A stretch of 64,000 bases of DNA from a virus. The stretch covers positions 1-64,000 of IMG/VR virus record IMGVR_UViG_3300042485_001870; one strand, given 5' to 3'. Made by a program: the position numbers and the translations under genes. Positions within the stretch are counted from its first letter, which is position 1; every line of letters begins with the position of its first letter. Below the pieces are notes generated by a model. It searched no databases. It saw only the letters and a program-made list of their open reading frames with translations, and was not told the DNA's origin. Below are positions 49,973 through 59,895 of the stretch, one piece after another.

Positions 49973-51691
49973 TTATTTTTTATTTTCTGCAATTCTAAAT
50001 CTCTTCACTTCTTCAGTATTAAGACTTTTTAATTTTTTTATATCTGCATCAGTCCAACCGCCCTCTACTAAATCATCATAATCATATATTTGGTCTGACA
50101 TTCCAAGACTTTTACCGCTAACAAGATATACTTTTACATTAGGAGCCTTATCCCCTCCTGCTCTAAACTTTTTTATCTCTTCGCTTGTAGCACTTGGTTC
50201 CTTCGTAGCGCTTGGTTGCTTCGTAGCGATTGGCTCTTTTACTTTTGGAGAAGCTTGATTTAAATTTGGTAAATTTTCAATTTCTGCCGCACTTTCACTA
50301 CCAGATATTTGTTGATAAGAACCCTGAAGCTTATCTCTTAAGTACGGGTCAGTTGCCTTAATAATATCACCACCTATTATTTTTCCTTTGCTATCTGCAT
50401 ATTTCAATTGTACCCCAGTAACTACGCCATCTGGTCTTTTATATACTTCTATTTTAGAAAATCTTGACTTCCCGCCACCTAAACCATAAAGTTTACCAGC
50501 TAAAGCTTTTATACTATCTACATTATTAGATTTAATAGCTTGCGTAAATGTATCTAAATATTCTCCAATTTTACCAGCTTTTCTCTCTCCTTCTGTTGAC
50601 TTTTGCCCTGCATATGATGGAGGAGGATTGTATGATGTTTCAGATAGACCCACAAATCCTTGTGTATCTTTCTTTTTTAAATAATTATATAAAGCATTTC
50701 TATTAGCAAAATCTTTTTCTTGTGGGCTAAATGTTTTGTACTGTTCTGGAGTAAATTGCTTTTGTGCTAATGAAACAATTTCAGATTTAGCATTATTTCC
50801 ACCTTCGGTTAAAAATTTATCATATGCCACTTGAGGAACCATATCTAATGGCTTATCAACTCCCCTTAATGAATTAGCAGGCAATGGTTCATTTGCTATT
50901 TCAACTCCTCCATATGTCAAAGATGGAATCTTTCCACCTTTTTTTATAAATCCGCTAGGTTCAACTTCAAATGTTGGCTTATTCCAAAAACCCATTTTAC
51001 CTGAAAATGTAGTATATGCTTGAGGAGTACCAAGTTTAGCCTCTATATTACGAGAAGATTCTTTACCTGATATTACCTTATCCAATGTGTTATATTCTGT
51101 AATGTATTTGGATAAATTTTCCGGATTTGACAATTGAGCAATAAGCGCAGAATCTTCTACTTGATTTGGGTCAACAAATTGCCCTTCTTTAATTCTTCTA
51201 TTTCTAACATCGCTTCTTAAATCATTTTTAAGCGCAGCAGCATCTATTGAAGGATAATTTTTTGCATATTGATTTACAATTTCATCAATATTATTATGTT
51301 CTAAAATGAATGTATTCGATGCTCTTGTAATACCCTTCATTACATCGTCTATTTCTGTCTGCAATGCAATAGGGTCAATTGATTTATTGTTCAATTTAGC
51401 CATTAAGTTAGATTTCACCTTTGATACAGCGTCTTGCGCTACCATATAAGCCTGTTCGTCAGCGGGCATCCTATCTAATCTAGCTCCAGATTGAATCATT
51501 GCCATACCTCTTTGCCTTTCCGCTTCTAATTCTTTGGCTTTTCTTTCTTCTGCTTGTTGATTTCTAAAATTAGCCGCTTCTTGTCTTTCTAAATCTCTTT
51601 CTTTTTTAGCAGATAAAGCTTGCAAAGCTTCGCCCGGAGATTGAAATATCTTTGGAAGATTTACCGCATAACTACCTAAATTTTCTGCCAT
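49973..51691 (-). CDS. Coiled-coil internal virion protein
   Basis: 572 residues. The first 70 residues form a charged coiled coil (repeated AEERKAKELEAERQR), the middle is helical and polar, and the end is acidic with Pro/Lys-rich linkers (TKQPSATKEPSAT, about 490-510). It lies between the giant protein and the T7 gp14-like protein, matching the order of T7-type internal core genes. A packaged, ejected protein is likely. No enzyme motif seen. Confidence 0.6.
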   Translation of the reverse strand: MAENLGSYAVNLPKIFQSPGEALQALSAKKERDLERQEAANFRNQQAEERKAKELEAERQRGMAMIQSGARLDRMPADEQAYMVAQDAVSKVKSNLMAKLNNKSIDPIALQTEIDDVMKGITRASNTFILEHNNIDEIVNQYAKNYPSIDAAALKNDLRSDVRNRRIKEGQFVDPNQVEDSALIAQLSNPENLSKYITEYNTLDKVISGKESSRNIEAKLGTPQAYTTFSGKMGFWNKPTFEVEPSGFIKKGGKIPSLTYGGVEIANEPLPANSLRGVDKPLDMVPQVAYDKFLTEGGNNAKSEIVSLAQKQFTPEQYKTFSPQEKDFANRNALYNYLKKKDTQGFVGLSETSYNPPPSYAGQKSTEGERKAGKIGEYLDTFTQAIKSNNVDSIKALAGKLYGLGGGKSRFSKIEVYKRPDGVVTGVQLKYADSKGKIIGGDIIKATDPYLRDKLQGSYQQISGSESAAEIENLPNLNQASPKVKEPIATKQPSATKEPSATSEEIKKFRAGGDKAPNVKVYLVSGKSLGMSDQIYDYDDLVEGGWTDADIKKLKSLNTEEVKRFRIAENKK

Positions 51692-51712
51692 AATGATTTT
51701 TTTTAAATTGCT

Positions 51713-52504
51713 TTATTGTCGTCCCCAAGATGGTATATATGGGATTCCAGTTGTGCCTGCTGACGCCATAGGTATTCCTCTGTAATTAGGCGTTATATTT
51801 GGCATTCTGCCTGCAAATTCACGAGGGGCGCTATATTTGCCTGTTATTGGCGCATATCTTTGCTGTGCTACAATACTACTATCAAGACCGCTTAATGGAC
51901 GACTAGCAAGGGAAGAAGCCGCGCCCGCGCCCGTACTAGCGCCTTTACCCATCATACCTCCTGCTTGTATCATACCGCCAGCAACATCACTAATACCACC
52001 AAATATATTATTCATACCTGATTCTCTTAATGCAGATTGAGCTTGAGAATCTAATTGATATTTCATTAACTTATTTGCTTGTACTTTATCGCCTTCGTTA
52101 ATAGACATTGCATAAGCTCTGCTTAAATTATCCAAAACTCCTACTTGTTGTTGAGCTTCCTGACCAGCTAAATTTGAAAAAGCTTGATTAGCATTTTCGG
52201 CAGCGCCTGCTCCTGTAGCTAATAAGGTAGCCGAATCTGTTGCGTTTCTTTGAGCATTAGACATTTGGTTTGATTGCGCTTGTCTAATATTAGCTTCAGC
52301 TTGTGTAAACGCACGATTTTTACCATAAAACAAATTTTGAGTAGCGCCTAGATTTTGTCCAGCTAATTTGTTTTCTTCGTATTTAGCCCACTCTGGCTTT
52401 ATTTGTTTAGCCTTATTCATTTGACTAATACCAAAAATTGATTTCCCGACTCCTCCCAAGCCGCCGATAATCATTCCTGCTGTTGCTAATCCTCCTAATG
52501 GCAT
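51713..52504 (-). CDS. Internal virion protein, T7 gp14-like
   Basis: 263 residues. An N-terminal Gly-rich hydrophobic segment (GGLATAGMIIGGLGGVGKSIFG, about 3-24 in part), an Ala/Gln/Asn-rich helical core (AQRNATDSATLLATGAGAAENA) and a Gly/Met-rich hydrophobic C-terminal region are typical of the gp14-like ejection proteins that form the outer-membrane channel of podoviruses. It overlaps the GNAT-like gene by ten bases. Confidence 0.6.
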   Translation of the reverse strand: MPLGGLATAGMIIGGLGGVGKSIFGISQMNKAKQIKPEWAKYEENKLAGQNLGATQNLFYGKNRAFTQAEANIRQAQSNQMSNAQRNATDSATLLATGAGAAENANQAFSNLAGQEAQQQVGVLDNLSRAYAMSINEGDKVQANKLMKYQLDSQAQSALRESGMNNIFGGISDVAGGMIQAGGMMGKGASTGAGAASSLASRPLSGLDSSIVAQQRYAPITGKYSAPREFAGRMPNITPNYRGIPMASAGTTGIPYIPSWGRQ

Positions 52505-52920
52505 AAAATATATTTTAATTTTGTTACATTCTCTAATTTACAATAATCCTCTTCCATCCCACATTTTTTTAACCAATTGATAGCTCTTTTATTTCTTTCC
52601 CACATATAACATTCAAAATAACCATCAAATTCATTTTTTATAATATCAAAAACTTTTTTCAAAGTTTCTTTATTTCTATGATTCTTATTTATTCCAAAAC
52701 TTACTAATACGTATTGAAAACAAAAAAAGAACCCAATTAATTCACCATCAATTATTAAATCAACAAACTTGCAAGCCCCTATTTGTTCGTGTTCTAATAA
52801 TTTATCATACACACTCAAAACCAATTCATCAATAGTAGCATCTTTATATTCTGCATCACAATACTTGTTTATATCATTGTCATCCTTAAAAGCATACTCT
52901 ATTGTACTTAATTTAATCAC
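52495..52920 (-). CDS. GNAT-like acetyltransferase in the internal-protein cluster
   Basis: 141 residues. The end of the GNAT fold is visible (WERNKRAINWLKKCGMEED, motif B-like), preceded by a strand-helix KFVDLIIDGELIGFFF. The acetyl-CoA loop (R/Q-x-x-G-x-G/A) is weak, seen as HRNKET, so it may be inactive. T7 carries a GNAT-like internal protein (gp13) in the same place, next to gp14. The gene overlaps the gp14-like gene by ten bases. Confidence 0.62.
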   Translation of the reverse strand: MIKLSTIEYAFKDDNDINKYCDAEYKDATIDELVLSVYDKLLEHEQIGACKFVDLIIDGELIGFFFCFQYVLVSFGINKNHRNKETLKKVFDIIKNEFDGYFECYMWERNKRAINWLKKCGMEEDYCKLENVTKLKYILCH

Positions 52921-52935
52921 TTAAAATTAAACAAT

Positions 52936-55900
52936 TTATTGATTTCCAAGAATAAAATTTTGTCCTCTTGACAAATTAAATCCTACATCAACAAAATTAA
53001 CATAAATTATTGATTCGTAAGATTGAAATTCAGTCATAATTTGAGGAATTTGAGAAAGCACAACATCTCCGGTATTAAGTTTTTGGTCTGCCGTTCCTGT
53101 TGTATTTGGAGACAATCTATCCCTCAATATTCTAGCATACAAAATACCTTCTTGATTTGTGAAATCGGAACTTGTTAAATCAGTAATTTGAGTATTTGGC
53201 AATGTTGTGTAAATAACCGTAAAATTAGGCGCTTGACTGCCTTCTATTACAATTTCAGCCATATCCTTCAATCCGCTCAATGGCTTGTTTAAAACCCAAC
53301 ATATTCTTACAGGGTATTGTTGCCCAAACCAAGTGTTCCACGTAGAGCTATTTGTATTAAACTCATATAAAGCGCCATTTTTCCATCCAAACATTCTGTT
53401 GTCAAAATAATCGTATTGTTCCGCAATGAATTGATAATCACTTACCCATTTATTTTCTTGAATATTAAAAGTTACTGTTTTAGCTAACCCGTCAGACATA
53501 TCAAATCTATTAATAATAGAAGAAGCGTAAGATGGCACTGAAGAGTAACTAGGCAGTGTATCGGCATAGTTTTCATAAATCAATCCGGGCAATGTTACAC
53601 CAAATTCTTTGTGATAGGGGTCGACATATGTTGGAATATGGTGAAATCCATTAATATTATCTAAATTACCCTCGCTTGCTGCTAAATACCCTTTTGCATA
53701 ATTTTTAAACAACTTTTCTTGCTTATAAGAGCTTACTGGAAATAATCCATTTGAGCTATACTGAACAATAGTTCCATTATTTAAATCATACCAAAATATT
53801 ACACCCAAATATTCAACTACGGTTTCTGGAGCTGTAGTTCCAAACATTCCTTTTAACACATTAATTGTACCTATTACAGCAGTATCTTGAACTAAAGACG
53901 AATTAGAAGAAGAACCAACTAATTGAACTTCACCCAAGTAGCATGATGCTGTTTGGAAAGAACCAATAGATAACATTACAACACCCTGTTCCGTTGTTTT
54001 TGAAGCTAATTGTAGCTTTTGTATGCTACCGGTACCCAATGGAATTGTTTTAAAATTCAAAGCTTCAAATGTACTTAATCCATTACTTTGAGTCCCAGCC
54101 GCATATACATTTGAATACCTAATCTCATGCTCGTTTCTATTTTGACCTAATAAAATAACAAAATTTGGAAATCCTTGGTCAGTAAACCAATTTTTATAAA
54201 AAAGGTCATTTGGCGACATTGCTTCTACATAATAATACACGGTAGAATTAAATTGCCTTTGGAATACAAAAACATCACCAATTAAGCTACCTGATAATGT
54301 AGAATACTGCCTGTTAACAGTTCCTCCATTTGTAATTGGGTATATATTGCCAACTTCATAAAAAGGTTCATTTTCCCCTTTTATATATGGGGTATATATT
54401 TCGTATATAAATGGAATATTTAATAGTGAATTTACTATATAAGCTGAACTCAATAATATATACGCTCCATCTTGCCCTATGACCGGCAATTCATATCTAG
54501 CATCATTAGTATCAACAAGCACACAAACATCTCCCTCTTTATAATTATATCCCAATCCTGATTGTAATAATATAGTCGAATCTACTGCAACTGCACTGGT
54601 TGTAGTAGCACTCCAAGTATCCGAATATGTATAAAGTCCAGTAGTTACATTTTTAGATGCATACTTGTTAGTACTACTATAAGAATCTATAAAATATCTT
54701 GTTTTTAAATTTGCTGTTCTTAAAATAGAATAATAATGCGCCCAATCTGGTATTTCATTTAATCTATTGGTATTACTTAATGTCCAATCTAAAGTTTCTA
54801 CATTACTTGCAGCGCTACTAGATGCTGCAATAGTAAAAGGAGACCCACCATAACATTCTAATTCACAAATACCAGCACTAATAAATTGAACTTGAAAAAC
54901 ATCCCCACTTGTTATAGAATAGTTACTTAAAGATAAAGTAGAATTAAAATAATATGGCAATCCCATTGATGCTGTATCAATGAATTGCTCTGCAATAGCT
55001 GGTATAGAGTAATTTTTAAGTATCCTAATCCTAAATACCGTAAATCCCGGCGTCAATGCTGTTACATTACCAATTATATTTACAGACATATCAGCAGTAA
55101 AAGAGGATGTAGCTGTAAATGAAGTTCCATTTCCGGGTGCGCCTCCGCTTGCGGTAAAATTACCCAATTGCACAACTTCAAATTCAAAATTATTATCAAC
55201 AGCAAAATCGTAATTTGCTATTATAGGATTTACATTAAAATCACTATTTGGAGTAAACACCTTTGGCGGAGTGGTAGTAATATTACTACCTTTTGTTATA
55301 ACCCCAGACTTTCTTCTTGCTTTATCATAAAAGGCAACACCTAATTGATAAGAGGATTCGCTTTTAAAAAACCTTTTATTAGCACCAGCTATTGCTGTTG
55401 TTTGCGAAACAGCTAATGATGTTGTAGTTGGGGTATCATAACCTGACAAATTATTACCTAAAAACATTCTATTTGTTGCACTTTCCATTGTAGTTGAAAG
55501 CAATGGAACGCTATCAAATGGTTTTGCCGAAATTGAACTAGGAATAGTAGCTCCTGTTACATCTCCGTAATAATCAAAAGAAAGCTGTGTTGTTCCGTTA
55601 TTGTGAGCTATAAATGGTTGCTCATCTATTAATTTATCAAATGTCTTAATTACATTTGCGGAATTAGTAAGTTCATCTTTAGCAACAAGTCTAATAATCC
55701 TTGCAGTTTGCGGTATTTTTTCTAATAAACTTAAAGTACAATTTATATAATTATACAAATCCGGCTCCCCCAATTCTACCAAATTTAGCATAGAAGCAAC
55801 AGAATATTCTCCAAGTACACTATCTTCGCCATCAAAATATACATATTGCCATGCAAACTTCCAAGAGCGGTTTGCTATAAAATTATTTATAAAAGTATTA

Positions 55901-56478
55901 TTGTAAATTTTTTCTATTGAAGGAGCATATACAGGAGGTCTTCTTATTAACATAATCTCGTAAGAGTCAGTTAAAGTTGTATAAGCTCTAGCATCAGTAT
56001 TGTATGATGGGTAATTCAATTTTATACCACTATCAATATTAATCTTTTTAGGTTCATTGTAATTATCTGTCCAATAAAGTAAACCTTGATTAACTTTGCA
56101 ATTTTTATCAATCCTATGATTTTTATTAAAATTTAATCCGCCCTGAACCTGACTATCATACAATACAGCATATGTTGTAGAAGTTGCAAAATCAAATGCA
56201 TAAATTCCGTGGTCATCAAATGTATTATATACAAACCATATTAATCTTTGACCTTCAATATCTACACAGCTACCTATACATATATTTGTTCCATAAGGTG
56301 GATATACTGATTGCGTTATAGAAGTAGTTCCGGGTACGCCTTCTACTCGATAATTTTTACCATATTGAGTAATACCAACACGCCCGTTCATTAGCCTCAA
56401 GTATTGAGCATCATCTAATAAATGCAATGAGTCATCTTGATTTGTTCCGCCAGTAAATAATTTTTTATCTCTTAACAT
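52936..56478 (-). CDS. Large tail stabilisation/muzzle-like protein
   Basis: 1180 residues, soluble, beta-rich throughout with many Tyr/Asn/Ser strands and few charged helices. The N-terminus (LFTGGTNQDDSLHLLDDAQYLRLMNGRVG in part) resembles the start of crAss-like stabilisation/muzzle proteins, where a beta-propeller or beta-sandwich is built (memory-based). In T7 this place is taken by tail tubular protein B. It most likely forms the nozzle of a short tail. Confidence 0.68.
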   Translation of the reverse strand: MLRDKKLFTGGTNQDDSLHLLDDAQYLRLMNGRVGITQYGKNYRVEGVPGTTSITQSVYPPYGTNICIGSCVDIEGQRLIWFVYNTFDDHGIYAFDFATSTTYAVLYDSQVQGGLNFNKNHRIDKNCKVNQGLLYWTDNYNEPKKINIDSGIKLNYPSYNTDARAYTTLTDSYEIMLIRRPPVYAPSIEKIYNNTFINNFIANRSWKFAWQYVYFDGEDSVLGEYSVASMLNLVELGEPDLYNYINCTLSLLEKIPQTARIIRLVAKDELTNSANVIKTFDKLIDEQPFIAHNNGTTQLSFDYYGDVTGATIPSSISAKPFDSVPLLSTTMESATNRMFLGNNLSGYDTPTTTSLAVSQTTAIAGANKRFFKSESSYQLGVAFYDKARRKSGVITKGSNITTTPPKVFTPNSDFNVNPIIANYDFAVDNNFEFEVVQLGNFTASGGAPGNGTSFTATSSFTADMSVNIIGNVTALTPGFTVFRIRILKNYSIPAIAEQFIDTASMGLPYYFNSTLSLSNYSITSGDVFQVQFISAGICELECYGGSPFTIAASSSAASNVETLDWTLSNTNRLNEIPDWAHYYSILRTANLKTRYFIDSYSSTNKYASKNVTTGLYTYSDTWSATTTSAVAVDSTILLQSGLGYNYKEGDVCVLVDTNDARYELPVIGQDGAYILLSSAYIVNSLLNIPFIYEIYTPYIKGENEPFYEVGNIYPITNGGTVNRQYSTLSGSLIGDVFVFQRQFNSTVYYYVEAMSPNDLFYKNWFTDQGFPNFVILLGQNRNEHEIRYSNVYAAGTQSNGLSTFEALNFKTIPLGTGSIQKLQLASKTTEQGVVMLSIGSFQTASCYLGEVQLVGSSSNSSLVQDTAVIGTINVLKGMFGTTAPETVVEYLGVIFWYDLNNGTIVQYSSNGLFPVSSYKQEKLFKNYAKGYLAASEGNLDNINGFHHIPTYVDPYHKEFGVTLPGLIYENYADTLPSYSSVPSYASSIINRFDMSDGLAKTVTFNIQENKWVSDYQFIAEQYDYFDNRMFGWKNGALYEFNTNSSTWNTWFGQQYPVRICWVLNKPLSGLKDMAEIVIEGSQAPNFTVIYTTLPNTQITDLTSSDFTNQEGILYARILRDRLSPNTTGTADQKLNTGDVVLSQIPQIMTEFQSYESIIYVNFVDVGFNLSRGQNFILGNQ

Positions 56479-56483
56479 TTCTA

Positions 56484-57278
56484 TTATGATTTAGGCGCTG
56501 CCATTGTATTCTTTTGTACAATCCTTTTAATTTTCTCAACACTCCAATCAGCTTTTCTTGCTCTCAATATCTTTCTTTCACGAATGTATTCGTTTTGAGA
56601 TAATTGCTTTTCACCCATATTATAATTTCTATTATGGGCTTTTAATTGAGAATCAATATATGCTTGAATTGTTTTTATTGCATAAGGGTCTACTAATGTT
56701 GCAGCATCTGCTGACTGACCATCTGAAATATATTGCAATACCACATTCTCAACATATAATTTTTGGTCTATTTGAATTTGATTTCTTTCTTTAAAAACTT
56801 GAAAAGTATCTTCTTGATACCCTGCACCTAAACCAAAAAACCTACCGATGTTTTCACCAAAATCATTGTAGTGAACCGTAAACCATTGAGCATACGGCAA
56901 TGCGCCATAATACAATTGAGCTTGTCCGTTGTTTGAATCCGGAGGCGTTAAGTTATCTGTCCAATCCTGTGGGTTAAAGTTACTATTTGTATCTAAACTT
57001 GTTAATGGGTTCAATGTTAAAGTAGGCACTAATGGTCGTATTCTTTGCCCAACCATAACGCTGACATTAACATAATCCTGATAATCTTCTGGTAATTCTG
57101 CTGTATTAATAGCTTGATTAACCGGAAGTATTTTTGTATTTATAACACGCAAATCGTCAAATGTTATATCACGAAGACAATCTGATGCGTAAACCATAAA
57201 TTGCATATACCAATGCAATGGGTATCCCTTTTTTAAAAGGAAATTTTTAACTATATAATCCAAACTTGCTGTAGTCAT
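56484..57278 (-). CDS. Tail adaptor/ring protein candidate
   Basis: 264 residues. DYIVKNFLLKKGYPLHWYMQFMVYASDCLRD (opening helices, in part), then INTAELPEDYQDYVNVSVMVGQRIRPLV near 55-80, resemble the crAss-like ring proteins as I recall them. The C-terminal tail (about 215-262) is helical and basic. It lies five bases from the muzzle-like gene. Part of the head-tail connector, by position. Confidence 0.6.
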   Translation of the reverse strand: MTTASLDYIVKNFLLKKGYPLHWYMQFMVYASDCLRDITFDDLRVINTKILPVNQAINTAELPEDYQDYVNVSVMVGQRIRPLVPTLTLNPLTSLDTNSNFNPQDWTDNLTPPDSNNGQAQLYYGALPYAQWFTVHYNDFGENIGRFFGLGAGYQEDTFQVFKERNQIQIDQKLYVENVVLQYISDGQSADAATLVDPYAIKTIQAYIDSQLKAHNRNYNMGEKQLSQNEYIRERKILRARKADWSVEKIKRIVQKNTMAAPKS

Positions 57279-57280
57279 TT

Positions 57281-57922
57281 CTAATTAATTTTTTGTGTTG
57301 CTGAACTATAATTGTTAACTATACCTGTTTCCGGAGTAACTGTAGCAAATTTAGCAAACGCCTTTTCTACAATTTCCTCTTCCATACTTGCAGGTATTGG
57401 CAATGGGTCAGTATTTGAATACAATGATATATCCATTACAATCAAATACATATTTACCGTATTAACACCAAGCAATAATATATCTTTTGAAAAAATAACA
57501 ATGTTTTTTCTTATTTCAAACCAAACATTCCCCAGCAAATCATTTAATAATTTATCCGCTCTTAACAATGCCCCCTGACCTAACGGGACAGGAATAAAAT
57601 CATTATCTTTAGAATCGGTTACTCTATAAACGCCCATGTTTCTTGGTAAAGAAATTGGGATAACTGGTAATTCTGCCTGCGATTTATCACCAAGAGTTGT
57701 TACTGGTATATTTTCGTAAAAAGCTATCATTAGATTATCTGGGATAGTTTCTCCTGTTGGCAATGTAGCATTGTAATACTGCATTTGAAACATAGAGTTG
57801 ATAATCTGCTCTATTGCTTTAACTATATCTTCATTTTGTACAGGTTGATTTGCATCCCTGAATCCACCAGCTAATCTAGTTTGTACTTGTTCAGCCAAAA
57901 GGTATTTAGTGCTATTAGCCAT
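57281..57922 (-). CDS. Tail adaptor/ring protein candidate
   Basis: 213 residues, mixed alpha/beta, with DIVKAIEQIINSMFQMQYYNA at 29-49 and a beta-rich centre (MGVYRVTDSKDNDFIPVPLGQGALL). It lies two bases from each neighbour, so the three small proteins at 56484-58566 form one translational unit. Connector or stopper function is inferred from position. Confidence 0.58.
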   Translation of the reverse strand: MANSTKYLLAEQVQTRLAGGFRDANQPVQNEDIVKAIEQIINSMFQMQYYNATLPTGETIPDNLMIAFYENIPVTTLGDKSQAELPVIPISLPRNMGVYRVTDSKDNDFIPVPLGQGALLRADKLLNDLLGNVWFEIRKNIVIFSKDILLLGVNTVNMYLIVMDISLYSNTDPLPIPASMEEEIVEKAFAKFATVTPETGIVNNYSSATQKIN

Positions 57923-57924
57923 TT

Positions 57925-58566
57925 CTATTTAGTTTCTTGCGTTTGATTTTGTGCAAATGCCTGAATATCTTGTTCAGCCATATTGATGCCCCAAAACTTT
58001 AATGCTATTGAAATAATATTATTAATATAAACATCTGTAAATTCTAACTGCGTACTTGTAGCGTTATCGTATGTTATTGTTCTTCCTGATGTAGTATAAC
58101 CATAAACAGGTTTTAATGGTCTTCTTAAGTAATTATAAAAACCGGTTTGAGCAACTTGTGGATATATTTGGAATCCGGTTGCTGTATCCCTAGCTATTGG
58201 CAATGAAGTACTTACCGGTCTTAATTGACTTTTTAAAGCTAATGCTACCTCGTCTTCATTTACAAATCTTATTGAATTTATAGTACTACCCGTGACAGTA
58301 TATGCACCACCAATCATATGTAAGTAATTGGAAGCAAAATCTACTTGCCCGTCTGATGTAGAAGTGAATTGAACTTGTGAACGAAGTTTTCTTATAGCAT
58401 CATGAATTTTTTGCGTTGTACCATATAATTCAAACCAATCCGATACAGCTTCTATTTGTGCGTTATCAAGTGTTGACTCAAATTCAGGTATTGTAACAAA
58501 TACACCTCTTTCTTTACGCACAATAAAGACCATGAAGTTGTATATTTCGTTTAAATTGTATGCCAT
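57925..58566 (-). CDS. Tail adaptor/ring protein candidate
   Basis: 213 residues, same length as its neighbour but different sequence. The first 70 residues are helical (DWFELYGTTQKIHDAIRKLRSQ), the second half beta-rich with a C-terminal helix (VYINNIISIALKFWGINMAEQDIQAF). It is one base from the GroES-like duplicated protein. Probably part of the neck. Confidence 0.58.
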   Translation of the reverse strand: MAYNLNEIYNFMVFIVRKERGVFVTIPEFESTLDNAQIEAVSDWFELYGTTQKIHDAIRKLRSQVQFTSTSDGQVDFASNYLHMIGGAYTVTGSTINSIRFVNEDEVALALKSQLRPVSTSLPIARDTATGFQIYPQVAQTGFYNYLRRPLKPVYGYTTSGRTITYDNATSTQLEFTDVYINNIISIALKFWGINMAEQDIQAFAQNQTQETK

Positions 58567-58567
58567 A

Positions 58568-59416
58568 TTAATTTTCCTCCCAAATTCCTAATGCTCTATA
58601 GGATTTTATTAAATAATAAGATTTATCTCCATATTCATATTTCTCAAGGTACTGCGGTTCAAAACCAACAACATCTCCTTTTTCCAAGCCAGAATCTTCG
58701 GGAGCTGATAGTACTTTTGCTCTATCTCCAAGTCTAACTTTTGCATCAATAGTATCAACAATACCCATTTGCTTTATTACATCTTTTGGTATATTTTCAT
58801 CAATTGGTTCTAGAATAATTCTATCGCCAACTGTTGTAAGTTCATCATTTTCTATTTTAGCATATATATCCCTGTAGTCAGCTTTCCAAACATCTTTGTC
58901 GTTTATATCAATTAAATTTTTAAATAAAAACCTTTGGGTTTCACCAAAACTAAATTGAGATTTCCATCTACTTATATCGTGTTCAGACCCTTGGCATCCA
59001 TCAACAAAGTTACCTCTTTTATCATGCAATGTACCTACCCATATATGGGTTATCTTTCCCGGCATTGCTACAATAAGCAATCTTTCTCCTTTACCATTTG
59101 TAAATTTTTGGTAATAAGGGCTATCTTTTGTTATTTCAGTAAAACTTCCACCATCTGATTCAAATTTTCTTTCCGCAACTACAGAATAATCAAACAAAAC
59201 CTTATCTCCATTTTTAAGTTTAGAAACAACTTTTGAATTATCTCCTTTTGGATTTTTTGGCAATCCGTAAATTTCACCTACTACTGTAGCGTTCCATTCA
59301 GGTCTGTACGACCCGTCAAGATATAACTCTAAATCACCTACCTTGATTGTATCTTGAATAGGTTTTGTTAAGCTTAAAAAAATATGATTTACCGGTTGTG
59401 CTTGCATATATGGCAT
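58568..59416 (-). CDS. Protein with GroES-like modules
   Basis: 282 residues. The C-terminal 95 residues (VGDRIILEPIDE, RAKVLSAPEDSGLEKGDVVGF, YLIKSYRALGI) follow the beta-barrel pattern of Cpn10/GroES. The first 60 residues (FLSLTKP, NATVVGEIYGLP, KLKNGDKVLFDY) repeat part of that pattern, with an insertion between. This looks like a degenerate tandem co-chaperonin or a structural protein built on that barrel. It lies 67 bases from a genuine GroES gene, with a terminator between them. Confidence 0.5.
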   Translation of the reverse strand: MPYMQAQPVNHIFLSLTKPIQDTIKVGDLELYLDGSYRPEWNATVVGEIYGLPKNPKGDNSKVVSKLKNGDKVLFDYSVVAERKFESDGGSFTEITKDSPYYQKFTNGKGERLLIVAMPGKITHIWVGTLHDKRGNFVDGCQGSEHDISRWKSQFSFGETQRFLFKNLIDINDKDVWKADYRDIYAKIENDELTTVGDRIILEPIDENIPKDVIKQMGIVDTIDAKVRLGDRAKVLSAPEDSGLEKGDVVGFEPQYLEKYEYGDKSYYLIKSYRALGIWEEN

Positions 59417-59446
59417 AAAATTAGACTTTTTTATTTATTAAAAATT

Positions 59447-59477
59447 AAAATGCCCCCAAAAATTTTGAAGGCATTTT
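59447..59477 (-). terminator. Terminator between GroES and the late gene block
   Basis: AAAATGCC (59447-59454) pairs with GGCATTTT (59470-59477), 15-base loop, A and T runs on both sides. On the - strand it ends the early replication/GroES transcript. Confidence 0.7.
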
Positions 59478-59483
59478 TTTAAA

Positions 59484-59744
59484 TTAAATCACAGCGTCGA
59501 TATAACTTTCGTCTGGGATTAACCTTAACTTTTCTCCATCGACTTCAATATCTACCCCTACGCTATGGGCAAACATTATTCTATCGCCTTCTTTAACAAG
59601 CGCAGCTTCAGTTCCAACAGCAATTACCTTGCCTGTTGAAAAATCATTTTGAGCTGTTTGCGGAAGATAGATTCCCGCATCTGTTTGCATTTTTGCTTCG
59701 TCAAGCTTTACTAATACCCTTTTGTTTAATGGTTTAAATTTCAT
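59484..59744 (-). CDS. groS: GroES-like co-chaperonin
   Basis: 86 residues, close to the 95-residue family length. KPLNKRVLVKLDEA is the N-terminal strand, AGIYLPQTAQND (23-35) is the mobile loop that contacts GroEL (IYL in place of IVL), and VKEGDRIMFAHSVG and ESYIDAVI close the barrel. Like T4 gp31 it may redirect the host chaperonin to fold capsid or fibre proteins. The terminator at 59447-59477 follows it. Confidence 0.88.
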   Translation of the reverse strand: MKFKPLNKRVLVKLDEAKMQTDAGIYLPQTAQNDFSTGKVIAVGTEAALVKEGDRIMFAHSVGVDIEVDGEKLRLIPDESYIDAVI

Positions 59745-59775
59745 TTTTAATTTAATTTTTGTGTTTTTTAATTAA

Positions 59776-59895
59776 TTAACGCCCTTGACCTCGGTAAGCC
59801 TTTGGTCTTGGATTACTTTTATTGTAAGATTTTTTTGCTCTCCCTGATTTTTTTGTTCCAAATGTAACTTTGGATGAATTGGTTAGTTTTGCCAT
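59776..59895 (-). CDS. Very small basic protein
   Basis: 39 residues, rich in Lys, Arg, Ser and Gly (KKSGRAKKSYNKSNPRPKAYRGQGR in part), with no hydrophobic core. Its ATG overlaps the stop of the upstream gene by one base (TAATG), which supports translation. It may bind nucleic acid. Function unknown. Confidence 0.5.
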   Translation of the reverse strand: MAKLTNSSKVTFGTKKSGRAKKSYNKSNPRPKAYRGQGR

